44,852 bases of DNA from the NCBI GenBank assembly GCA_934373295.1, contig CAKROK010000009.1, forward strand, positions 1 through 44,852, given 5' to 3'. Under the pieces are notes generated by a model. The model was not told the DNA's origin. It searched no databases and saw only the letters and a list, made by a program, of their open reading frames with translations. The position numbers and the translations under genes are program-made. Below are positions 33,205-40,469 of the stretch, in pieces (the stretch's first letter is position 1; each line of letters opens with the position of its first letter). The stretch comes from an uncultured Christensenellaceae bacterium (GTDB lineage Bacteria; Bacillota; Clostridia; Christensenellales; Christensenellaceae).

Positions 33205-33877
33205 TTTTATTTTCCTCACGCACGCGCTCCGCCTGCGTCATCCTCAAATAGTTGGGGATGAGCTTTTCACAGCTCACCAATTCTCCCCGTTCGGCCTGCT
33301 TTGCCGCGATATGCGCGACTGCCGATGCGCGCTGATATCGGATATTTTCCGGCGCAAACCGCGCGTTTGCGTATTTTTGCGCAATGATATCCGCATATGC
33401 ATCCACGCCGTCCCCTATAAACAGCGTGTCCTCACCTGATAGCTTTTGTAAAAGCTCCTCTACGGGTATCGCCATGTCCTCTGTCATCCTGCGCCCGTCC
33501 TTAAACACGGCGGTGTAGACCTGCTCGCGCCGCGCGTCCATTATGGGTACTACAAGTCCGCTTTGCGGAACGCACGCGCTTAATGCCTCCAGCGTGTCCA
33601 CGGCGGCCGCCGGCTTGCCCGTCACCTGACAAAAGCCCTTCACGGCGCACATTCCTATCCTTATTCCAGTAAAACTGCCCGGGCCGCTCGTCACGGCGAA
33701 AACGTCAAAATCGCGTATTTCAAGACCGGTTAACTTCATACAGTTGTCGACCAGTCGCATGAGATGCACCGAATGCGTGAGCTTATCGTGAATAAACTGC
33801 TCACATATAACTCTTTCATCTTTAAGCACGGCGACTGAACACGCGCCCCCCGTCGTATCTATAGCCAAAATCTTCAA
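33197..33877 (-). CDS. tsaB: tRNA threonylcarbamoyladenosine protein TsaB
   Basis: 226 residues of the ASKHA fold, beginning with KILAIDTTGGACSVAVL and including VTSGPGSFTGIRIGMCAVKGFC (about 69-90), the TsaB signature. It forms the TsaBD(E) complex that transfers the threonylcarbamoyl group onto A37 of ANN-decoding tRNAs. I chose the TTG at 33877: it follows GAGGGGG by 7 bases and overlaps the tsaE stop as TTGA, giving the family N-terminus. A longer reading adds about 35 unrelated residues. Confidence 0.93.
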   Translation of the reverse strand: MKILAIDTTGGACSVAVLKDERVICEQFIHDKLTHSVHLMRLVDNCMKLTGLEIRDFDVFAVTSGPGSFTGIRIGMCAVKGFCQVTGKPAAAVDTLEALSACVPQSGLVVPIMDARREQVYTAVFKDGRRMTEDMAIPVEELLQKLSGEDTLFIGDGVDAYADIIAQKYANARFAPENIRYQRASAVAHIAAKQAERGELVSCEKLIPNYLRMTQAERVREENKNA

Positions 33878-34296
33878 AAATTTTCCCCCTCGATCGTTAT
33901 GACCCTGTCCATATCTCCCGAGCCTTCTATTTTCACCCTTATAGCGTCCCTCGGGAGCGCCTCTTTGATGATGTCCGCCCACTCGATTATGCAGATGGCA
34001 TCGGAATCGATATACTCGTCAAAGCCTATCTGAAAAAGCTCGTCGACATCGCCTATGCGGTATACGTCAAAGTGATATAGCTTCTTTTTGCCCTCGTATT
34101 CCTTAACTATGTTGAATGTCGGGCTGGTTATATGCTCGTCAATGCCCAGCGCGGCGGCGAAGCCCTTTACAAAGACGGTCTTTCCCGCGCCAAGCTCCCC
34201 CGAAAGGGCGACCGTGCTGCCGTCGGGTAGCTTTTCCGCAAGCTCCGCGGCTATGCGCATAGTGCTTTCGGCCGAATGTGAAACGTATCTTTCCAA
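33874..34296 (-). CDS. tsaE: tRNA threonylcarbamoyladenosine ATPase TsaE
   Basis: 140 residues with Walker A GELGAGKT (33-40), then VFVKGFAAALGI, SPTFNIVKEYEG, and YHFDVYRIGDVDELFQIGFDEY, all typical of TsaE (YjeE). It hydrolyses ATP to reset the TsaBD complex. A TTG at 34296 with GGAG 6 bases upstream is preferred over a TTG at 34308, which has no ribosome site and abuts a terminator T-run. It heads the seven-gene operon from the promoter at 34340-34368. Confidence 0.92.
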   Translation of the reverse strand: MERYVSHSAESTMRIAAELAEKLPDGSTVALSGELGAGKTVFVKGFAAALGIDEHITSPTFNIVKEYEGKKKLYHFDVYRIGDVDELFQIGFDEYIDSDAICIIEWADIIKEALPRDAIRVKIEGSGDMDRVITIEGENF

Positions 34297-34310
34297 CTTT
34301 TGCTCCAATA

Positions 34311-34344
34311 AAAAATCATTAGCTTTTTGCTTTTAGCTAATGAT
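34311..34344 (-). terminator. Terminator after bofA, overlapping the tsaE promoter
   Basis: Arms 34315-34324 and 34335-34344 form a perfect 10-base stem with a 10-base loop. The minus strand continues with six T and then ATT. It closes bofA, while the tsaE -10 box lies in its upstream arm. Confidence 0.8.
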
Positions 34345-34368
34345 ATCAAAAAATTGTGAAGTTTTCAA
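34340..34368 (-). promoter_or_regulatory. Promoter of the tsaE operon
   Basis: On the minus strand TTGAAA (34368-34363) and TATCAT (34345-34340) with a 17-base spacer. The expected start falls within the terminator hairpin, so the new RNA would carry only its second half. Confidence 0.55.
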
Positions 34369-34375
34369 GTATACT

Positions 34376-34648
34376 CTAAAAAATGAGGGCCGTCAAAAGC
34401 ATTATCAGCACTCCGGGCACGCCCAGCACCGCGCTCGCGACTATCGCGGGTATGCCTGTGCTCACGTTCACCTGAAAATACAACATTATTTCGCTCAATG
34501 CAAACAGCATTATAACGCCTAAAACGGAGTTTAAAAGATACGCCGCGACGCTGCGCGGGCGCTTTATTATGACGTCCACGCAGAAATATATGAGGCAGAG
34601 CATCGCCGCAAAGGCGAATACGAACGCCCAATTTACATCTATCTTCAT
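34376..34648 (-). CDS. bofA: BofA-family inhibitor of pro-sigma-K processing
   Basis: 90 residues, three to four hydrophobic segments. LLNSVLGVIMLFALSEIM (about 38-55) and the C-terminal GIPAIVASAVLGVPGVLIMLL (about 65-85) are the BofA hallmarks. BofA and SpoIVFA hold SpoIVFB inactive until the forespore signal arrives; the pair is encoded at 54-1539. In Bacillus bofA follows the small gene yaaL, and a YaaL-like gene also lies just upstream here. A hairpin covers its ribosome site (34654-34703). Confidence 0.85.
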   Translation of the reverse strand: MKIDVNWAFVFAFAAMLCLIYFCVDVIIKRPRSVAAYLLNSVLGVIMLFALSEIMLYFQVNVSTGIPAIVASAVLGVPGVLIMLLTALIF

Positions 34649-34653
34649 ATTAT

Positions 34654-34703
34654 AAAAGCCCTTTCGCGTTTATATCTATTAATATTTTCGCGATCGGGCT
34701 TTT
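34654..34703 (-). promoter_or_regulatory. Leader hairpin covering the bofA ribosome site
   Basis: Arms 34654-34668 and 34689-34703 are complementary at 13 of 15 positions (AAAAGCCC...TCGCG), with a 20-base A/T-rich loop. The arm next to the start holds GAAAGGG, the likely Shine-Dalgarno of bofA, so it could limit translation. Confidence 0.5.
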
Positions 34704-34765
34704 ATGAGAATTGTTTCAGGTTGTCGATAAAGTCCATTTTCAGCCTATGAATTGTTTTTGAAAAG

Positions 34766-34967
34766 CAGACTGTCAAACTTTTCTTGTCTGGCTTTGGCTA
34801 AGTTCCCTATAGAATCCTTTTTTGTTAACGAACCAAACGCAAAAGCCACACAAGAAGAACTCGATTTTTCGTCATTTTTTGAGCGAAGCGCGGAGGCGTA
34901 CTTTTAGTACGTCGCACAAGCCGAGTCGATGAAAAAGGGCGAAAGGGCGGGTCTTTTTGGCAGGCTG
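34766..34967. repeat. Palindromic MITE-like element, copy 2 (about 202 bp)
   Basis: Inverted relative to copy 1. Its ends read inward CAGACTGTCAAAC (34766 side) and CAGCCTGCCAAAAAG (34967 side). The core (about 34857-34950) matches copy 1 at roughly 80% by eye, keeping the central CGTAC...GTACG hairpin (34897-34911) with a changed loop. About 75 extra bases lie between the core and the 34766 end. It fills most of the 323-base gap between bofA and the YaaL-like gene; no gene was seen there. Confidence 0.65.
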
Positions 34968-34971
34968 ATGT

Positions 34972-35178
34972 TTATCCCTCAAGATGCTGCTGCTTTATCC
35001 TCTTCAGCATGTAGTTGTATCTCCTTCGTGCGGATTCCATTTGGAAAATCGCACATTCGACAAGCTCGGGGTCGTCCGAATAGTTAAACATGTTTTCCGC
35101 ATTCTTTATCGCATCCAGCGCGAGCTGCGCTTCCTGTTCAAGGCTCTGATGGCTGTTTTTCATATCGAATTGCATCAT
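34972..35178 (-). CDS. yaaL: YaaL-like (DUF2508) small protein
   Basis: 68 residues, mostly helical and charged: LALDAIKNAENMFNYSDDPELVECAIFQMESARRRYNYMLKRIK. This fits the DUF2508/YaaL family, whose gene sits between recR and bofA in Bacillus; here bofA is the next gene down but recR is absent upstream. Function is unknown. AAGGAGG precedes two adjacent ATG codons, of which the first is taken. Confidence 0.75.
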   Translation of the reverse strand: MMQFDMKNSHQSLEQEAQLALDAIKNAENMFNYSDDPELVECAIFQMESARRRYNYMLKRIKQQHLEG

Positions 35179-35265
35179 TAACGCTCCTCCTTAAAAAGAT
35201 TTCGCATTAATTATATCCCGTCATAAAAGCATATATACATCGTTCCCGACATATTTTGCCGTTAG

Positions 35266-36234
35266 CTACACGTACAGCTTTGTGAGGATGTACTCTATCC
35301 CCTCGTCCGCGCCACCCGTTTTAAGCGCCGCGTCGTATTTCGCGAGCAGGCGCACGCCCTCCTTCAGCCTTTGCGCAGACAGTCTCTTCGCGTCGTTTAT
35401 CACGTATTTCGCCGCATATTTGTTTATCCCCGCGCTCTTTTGAAGCTCCTCCGCGGCGTTAAACGCGCTCATCTTTGCATCCAGACAGCAGCGCGCGAGG
35501 TACATCTGATAAAACCTGCCGGAAAGCAGCGCGACCAATGGTATGGCGCTCTTTTCCTCGCGGATTATCTGATTTGCGAGCGCGAACCCGCGGTCATATT
35601 GCCCCTCGAGCATGAGCGTATTTAAAAGGAAGATGTTATAATCCGTCCCTTTTGAGACGTTCTCCTCGATGTCCTCAAGCGTTATCTCCTTTTTGCCCAA
35701 AAACGACAGCTTGTTTATCTCGCTTTTCAGGGTGTACATGTCCTCCCCCGCGATATGTATCATGTGCTCCGCGCCGTCCTTTGATATCTTTATACCCTGC
35801 CTTTTGCCCTCCGCGACTATCCACGCGGGCAGGTCTGCGCCCTCTTTAGCTTCAATTTCCACGCATATTTTGAGCAGCTTTTTCACAAACGACTTGCGCT
35901 TATCAGGCGCGTTTTTGAGCGAGAAAATCAGTCGGGAATAGTCGGGCAGCTCCTGTAAAAAGCTCATCACGCGCTCCGCCTCGTTCCCCTCGGGCAGGCT
36001 GTCCGCTATGACCGTGCTATACGGCGAAAAAAACGAGATGTTTTGAAGCGCACCGATCAGATCGGCGGACATGGGCGGCCCCTCGAAGCGCGCGGCGGAC
36101 ATATCATCCGCGCCAAAAAGCTCCATGAGCTTTTTAACGCACATATCCTTTAAATAATCCTGATCTCCATATATCAAAAAAATACGTTCATTTGCATATT
36201 TATCCGTGTTCTTTAAAAATTCCTCAGCCTTCAT
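35266..36234 (-). CDS. holA: DNA polymerase III delta subunit
   Basis: 322 residues. The N-terminal domain has IFLIYGDQDYLKDMCVKKLM, and the centre has INKLSFLGKKEITLEDIEENV and IFLLNTLMLEGQYDRGFALANQI, matching HolA (YqeN). Delta opens and loads the sliding clamp in the clamp-loader complex. The ATG at 36234 overlaps the comEC end by 11 bases; GGGAGG is 12 bases upstream, so coupling probably assists initiation. An earlier in-frame codon at 36261 lies deeper in comEC and is not needed. It is the last gene of the cysS operon. Confidence 0.9.
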   Translation of the reverse strand: MKAEEFLKNTDKYANERIFLIYGDQDYLKDMCVKKLMELFGADDMSAARFEGPPMSADLIGALQNISFFSPYSTVIADSLPEGNEAERVMSFLQELPDYSRLIFSLKNAPDKRKSFVKKLLKICVEIEAKEGADLPAWIVAEGKRQGIKISKDGAEHMIHIAGEDMYTLKSEINKLSFLGKKEITLEDIEENVSKGTDYNIFLLNTLMLEGQYDRGFALANQIIREEKSAIPLVALLSGRFYQMYLARCCLDAKMSAFNAAEELQKSAGINKYAAKYVINDAKRLSAQRLKEGVRLLAKYDAALKTGGADEGIEYILTKLYV

Positions 36235-38401
36235 ATACGCTGAATACCTCCCGTCTGTCAAAATCTATCGTGATGTTTCCGCTGTAAAAGGTGTTTATCA
36301 CTGTTAGGCCGTCAAGAAGCGCGGCGGTGTCCTCATTCGTGGGCGAATTTGCGGATATGAGCGCATAGCCCGCGCCGCTCTTCGCGACCTCCTGTCCAGT
36401 GTATTTCTGCCGTTTTCCGCGCAAATACAGCTTTAATACATCTGTCTCGGGCAGCTCGGCTGCTCCGTCCTCCAAAAATGCGCAGGAAAAATCAGCGCAC
36501 CTCGCTATGACGCGCGTCCCCTTTTCACTATCCTGTAAAGTGAAATTAAAATCCCCTAAAATAAGCTCACCGCTTATTATTTGCGGCTCTTTTCCCTGAA
36601 TATTCAGCTTTTCATAGACCGCCTCGGTCATGTATATTTTTACATCGGGAAATCTCTCGACTATTGCATTCAGGCCGCCTATCTTTCGCTCATCCGCCGC
36701 CGTTATCAATATCCCGCGCGGCTTGAGCGAGCTTTTTGTAAGAAAATCAATCGCAGTGTCCTCGTCTTTGCCCGTGTCGATCAAAAAGACGTCCTCCCCC
36801 GTTTTGACCACGGCGGCGTCCGAATTTCGCGCATCGAGCAGCGTTATGCTGTTGTTCGCAAGCCCTGACGGCAAAAGAAAGCTCGCGGCGATGCACAGCG
36901 CGAATAAGCCGCAGGCTATCGTCTTATATCTCTTTGAGGTCACTATGTATTTTGACGCGATAAACAGAATTATGAACACACAGAGTATCGCACAGCCGAC
37001 TATCGCCCCGCCCCGTATAAAGCCGAAATCGCTTAACGCCGATATGCGCGAAACGCCGTTTAAAGCGCGTATCATCAATCGCACGGGAATGGCGATATAT
37101 CCCGTAAAACCGCCGAAAATGCAGTATATGAGCGTCACGGCGAACGTAAGCGGGATGAGCAATGAGCAAAAGGGAACGACCGCTAAGTTTATCACCACGG
37201 ACGGGAGGTAAAACGAGCCGTTCATGGAGTAAATGATGGGCGCAGTTCCCAATGTCGCGCCTAAAGATGCGCACAAAGAGTCCTTTATAAACTCACTGCG
37301 CATAAACACAAGCATGGGCTTTAACGCAGTGGAAAGCGTCATTATGCCGAACACCGCGCCAAAGCTCAATTGCATGGATGCGGAAAATACGCACGCGGGG
37401 TTAAACAGCACGCATATCACAAAGGGCAGGCTGAGCGTCGTAAGTGCGTCTGTCCTCTTGCCCAAAAATCTGCCCGTCGAGGAGAGTATGCACATCAACC
37501 CCGCCCTTATGACGGATACGGAAAAGCCCGCAAGCGCGCAGAAAATCGCCACGCCCGCCGTGCTTATCAAAAACCGCGGGATCCTCCCCGCTCTAATCAG
37601 CCTTAAAAGCAGGTCAAGCGCCAAAAATATAATGCCCACATGCAATCCCGACACGACCAGCACGTGCGATATGCCCGTATTGCGGTAATCGTCATAGAGC
37701 TGTTCCTCGATATCGCCGTCCATCCCCAGCACTATCGCCTTTACGATGGGCGCTTCGCTGTCGAACAAAACATCTATCTTATCCGCCATGGAATATCTAA
37801 GTGAATTTATAAACGACAAAACGTCGTATGCATGGTGAGAATATCCCGTATCATAGCTCAAGCAGGTGTACGCGACATCTTTTGAAAGGCAGTATAGGCG
37901 ATAGTCAAACGCGCCGCGATATCCCGCCGATGCAGGCAGCTTCAGCTCGCCCTTCGCCGCGATTACGTCGTCAAGCTCATAGCCCGTCGTGCGCGTGGTG
38001 AGGAATATCCGCTTATTAATGCGCGTTCCGTTCACGCTCACGTCCTTTAAAAGGTAGGTGTCCGTGCTCTCGCCACGGCTTATGTCGCAGACTCTGCCCT
38101 CGATGGAGACCTCGCCCAGCTCGTCAAAATTGGATATGGGCGGGGCGGTATAAACCGAAAAATACGCCATTGCGGCGAACATTATCGCGAAAAACACCGC
38201 TATAGAGGAATATCTGCATTTTCTAAAAACAAAAAAGAGCGCCGCAAAAACCGCACAGCATACAAGCGCCCAGACGGGTTTTACGCTTAAATATTGCGCA
38301 AGCAAAATGCCCGCAAGCATAAATACCGCTGTAAAAAACAGCGGTCTAAAGCCTAAAACGGGCATTCGTTCAGATATCGTATCGTTCTGAGATTTGCACA
38401 A
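36224..38401 (-). CDS. comEC: ComEC/Rec2 DNA-uptake channel with degenerate MBL domain
   Basis: 725 residues: N-terminal membrane and DUF4131-like part (about 15-185), the Competence domain with eight or more helices (about 205-500, including GISHVLVVSGLHVGIIF), and a C-terminal metallo-beta-lactamase-like domain (about 515-725). In this last domain FLIDTGKDED is kept, but the metal motif usually reading like SHPDADHIGG is ITAADERKIGG: both histidines and one aspartate are lost. The channel part probably still moves single-stranded DNA, but nuclease function looks lost. The TTG start has GGAGAGG 6 bases upstream and overlaps the MBL hydrolase gene by 32 bases. Confidence 0.88.
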   Translation of the reverse strand: MCKSQNDTISERMPVLGFRPLFFTAVFMLAGILLAQYLSVKPVWALVCCAVFAALFFVFRKCRYSSIAVFFAIMFAAMAYFSVYTAPPISNFDELGEVSIEGRVCDISRGESTDTYLLKDVSVNGTRINKRIFLTTRTTGYELDDVIAAKGELKLPASAGYRGAFDYRLYCLSKDVAYTCLSYDTGYSHHAYDVLSFINSLRYSMADKIDVLFDSEAPIVKAIVLGMDGDIEEQLYDDYRNTGISHVLVVSGLHVGIIFLALDLLLRLIRAGRIPRFLISTAGVAIFCALAGFSVSVIRAGLMCILSSTGRFLGKRTDALTTLSLPFVICVLFNPACVFSASMQLSFGAVFGIMTLSTALKPMLVFMRSEFIKDSLCASLGATLGTAPIIYSMNGSFYLPSVVINLAVVPFCSLLIPLTFAVTLIYCIFGGFTGYIAIPVRLMIRALNGVSRISALSDFGFIRGGAIVGCAILCVFIILFIASKYIVTSKRYKTIACGLFALCIAASFLLPSGLANNSITLLDARNSDAAVVKTGEDVFLIDTGKDEDTAIDFLTKSSLKPRGILITAADERKIGGLNAIVERFPDVKIYMTEAVYEKLNIQGKEPQIISGELILGDFNFTLQDSEKGTRVIARCADFSCAFLEDGAAELPETDVLKLYLRGKRQKYTGQEVAKSGAGYALISANSPTNEDTAALLDGLTVINTFYSGNITIDFDRREVFSVYEG

Positions 38402-39080
38402 ATGCAGCCTCTCCTTTTACTTCCTTAAGCAAGTCGTCCGCGCCGTACATCGGGGAAATGTGCGTGAGCAGCGTCCTTTTCGCAAGCGCGCCCGACTCAC
38501 AAGCCTCGCGCACGGTCATATGCGGCCCGCCGGAATGTTCTTCCAAAAGCCCCGCATCGGCGAGGTATACATCAGCCCCCGCCGCAAAGGGCGCAATTCT
38601 GTCGTTTTTCGTCGTATCGCCCGAATATACAAAGCGTTTGCCCTCCGCACAAAGCGAAAGCGCATAGCTCTCGACCGGGTGCGTCATGCGCATAAAATCC
38701 GCCTGCATCCCGCAGATATCGCAGCTGTAGCCGTCCGATAAGACGTGTATGCAAAAGCTCTCGTCATTTGCGATATCATCGAACACATTTCGCGGATTAT
38801 CGGGCAAATACACATCTATCTTCTTATCAAAGCCGACTCGCGCGCGCATTAGCCCAAGCGCATATTTTAGTGAAAAAATATCGCTAACGTGGTCATAGTG
38901 GAGGTGAGAGAGCACTATCGCGTCTATCTCGCCCAATCCGACATGCTTTTGAAGATTGGAAAGCGACCCCGGCCCCATGTCTATGACGACGTTTTTTCCG
39001 CCCTGACTTATCAGATAGGACGAGCACGCGCCGCCCGCACACGCGAATGGTCCGTTATTTCCCAGTATTGTCAGCTGCAT
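38370..39080 (-). CDS. MBL-fold metallohydrolase (RNase Z-like)
   Basis: 236 residues: MQLTILGNNGPFACAGGACSSYLI, VIDMGPGSLSNLQKH, the metal motif LSHLHYDHVSDIF (about 58-70), MTHPVESYAL, FVYSGDTTKNDRIAPFAAGADVYLAD and the last histidine in LLTHISPMYG. This is the AtsA/ElaC-like group; the substrate is unknown. It overlaps plsX by 26 bases and comEC by 32, so all three are tightly coupled. Confidence 0.85.
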   Translation of the reverse strand: MQLTILGNNGPFACAGGACSSYLISQGGKNVVIDMGPGSLSNLQKHVGLGEIDAIVLSHLHYDHVSDIFSLKYALGLMRARVGFDKKIDVYLPDNPRNVFDDIANDESFCIHVLSDGYSCDICGMQADFMRMTHPVESYALSLCAEGKRFVYSGDTTKNDRIAPFAAGADVYLADAGLLEEHSGGPHMTVREACESGALAKRTLLTHISPMYGADDLLKEVKGEAAFVQISERYDI

Positions 39081-40098
39081 CCGTCTTTTGCGACTCCTTT
39101 ATAAGCGCGATCTTCTCGGTTATCTTTTCGACAACGCCGCTTTCGCAGAAATCCACGCACTGGAAAACAGCGTTTTTGACCGCCTTTGCGTCGCTGCTTC
39201 CGTGACCCTTAACGACCACGCCGTTTACGCCCAAAAGCAGAGAGCCGCCGTATTCGCGGTAATCCATCTTCTTTGAAAAGTTCTTAAAGGCGGGCTTTGC
39301 GAGCGCAGCGCCCAGCTTTGTGCGCGTGCTGCTCATGAGCTCCTCCTTGAGCATCATTATCATGGCCTTGCCCATGCCCTCTAAGAACTTCATGACGATA
39401 TTTCCGACAAAGCCGTCGCATACTACTACATCCGCCGCGCCCAGCATTATGTCACGGCCCTCGATGTTGCCCACAAAGTTTATGCCCTCCGTCTGCTTTA
39501 ACAGCCCGTAAGCCTCTTTTGTGAGCGCGCAGCCCTTTTCCTCCTCCGCGCCGTTGTTTATAAGACCGACGCGCGGCGATGGCGTCCCCGTCATGAGCTC
39601 CATATATACCGAGCCCATCTGACCGAACTGTCTCAACTGCTCCGCACGGCAATCGACATTTGCGCCGCAGTCTATCAGCAGCACAGGCCCCTTCGCCGTG
39701 GGGATTATGGGAGCAAGCGCGGCGCGCTCCACGCCCTTTATGCGCTTTGCGATGAGCGTACCGCCCGCTATACAAGCGCCCGTGCTTCCAGCGGTGAAAA
39801 ATCCGTCTCCCTTTTTGTCCTTTAAGAGGTTTAGTCCGACGACCATTGAGGAATTTTTCTTCGTGCGTATCGCCTGTACGGGGGATTCCGCCATCTCTAT
39901 AGTCTCGCTCGCGTGGACTATTTCAAATCTGTCAGCATAGCCCTTACCGGCGGTCAGCTCCTTTAGGATATCCTCCTTGCCCACAAAGATCACGTCAAAG
40001 TCATCCCTTGCGGACATGGCGTCAAACGCGCCGTCGATTATCGCCTCGGGCGCGTTATCGCCGCCCATTGCGTCAATAATTATCTTGAATTTTTCCAT
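39055..40098 (-). CDS. plsX: Phosphate acyltransferase PlsX
   Basis: 347 residues. IIIDAMGGDNAPEAIIDGAFDA at the start, SPVQAIRTKKNSSMVVGLNLLKDKKGDGFFTAGSTGA (about 73-109), and VVCDGFVGNIVMKFLEGMGKA are the PlsX signature. It makes acyl-phosphate from acyl-ACP for the PlsY route to phosphatidic acid. The C-terminal 15 residues are charged and extend past the core. It is 5 bases downstream of the unknown membrane gene. The rpmF, fabD or acpP neighbours common elsewhere are absent here. Confidence 0.95.
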   Translation of the reverse strand: MEKFKIIIDAMGGDNAPEAIIDGAFDAMSARDDFDVIFVGKEDILKELTAGKGYADRFEIVHASETIEMAESPVQAIRTKKNSSMVVGLNLLKDKKGDGFFTAGSTGACIAGGTLIAKRIKGVERAALAPIIPTAKGPVLLIDCGANVDCRAEQLRQFGQMGSVYMELMTGTPSPRVGLINNGAEEEKGCALTKEAYGLLKQTEGINFVGNIEGRDIMLGAADVVVCDGFVGNIVMKFLEGMGKAMIMMLKEELMSSTRTKLGAALAKPAFKNFSKKMDYREYGGSLLLGVNGVVVKGHGSSDAKAVKNAVFQCVDFCESGVVEKITEKIALIKESQKTDAADNTGK

Positions 40099-40103
40099 CT
40101 TTA

Positions 40104-40460
40104 TTACTTATAATATCTCGGTTTCTGGTCTGTTTTCTGGTTCTGCATTATAATCTTGCCGTATTTGGAATAGAGCAGAACTACATAAATCACGATCACC
40201 GCGAGGAACACGCCGAGCAAAATCCAATAGACGATATCCCACGGTGGGATAAATTGGTTGTTTTTCTTTGCCCAATACGTTATTGCAAACATGCCCAAGC
40301 TTATCGGACCGTCCACAGCCATAAGTATGCGCATGAGCTTGTTTGCATACTTTTTGACCTTTTTTGGATAGTTGTTCTTATAGGGATAGCCCTTGCCGAT
40401 AATCGCCCAATAGACGCATAAAACGCCTATAACAAGATTTAATATGTCAAAAAATTCCAT
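40104..40460 (-). CDS. Unknown small membrane protein
   Basis: 118 residues, not recognised. Three hydrophobic segments are visible: about 4-22 (ILNLVIGVLCVYWAIIG), 46-64 (RILMAVDGPISLGMFAITYW) and 76-98 (IVYWILLGVFLAVIVIYVVLLY), with a lysine- and tyrosine-rich loop between the first two and a polar tail ending KPRYYK. It lies 9 bases after cysS and 5 bases before plsX, and AAGGAG precedes the ATG, so it belongs to the operon. No function is suggested. Confidence 0.75.
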   Translation of the reverse strand: MEFFDILNLVIGVLCVYWAIIGKGYPYKNNYPKKVKKYANKLMRILMAVDGPISLGMFAITYWAKKNNQFIPPWDIVYWILLGVFLAVIVIYVVLLYSKYGKIIMQNQKTDQKPRYYK

Positions 40461-40469
40461 CTTTTCTCC

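Noticed and set aside
23680..34967. CRISPR or tandem repeat interpretation of the repeated sequence
   Set aside because: There are only two copies 11 kb apart in opposite orientation, with terminal inverted repeats rather than regular spacers.
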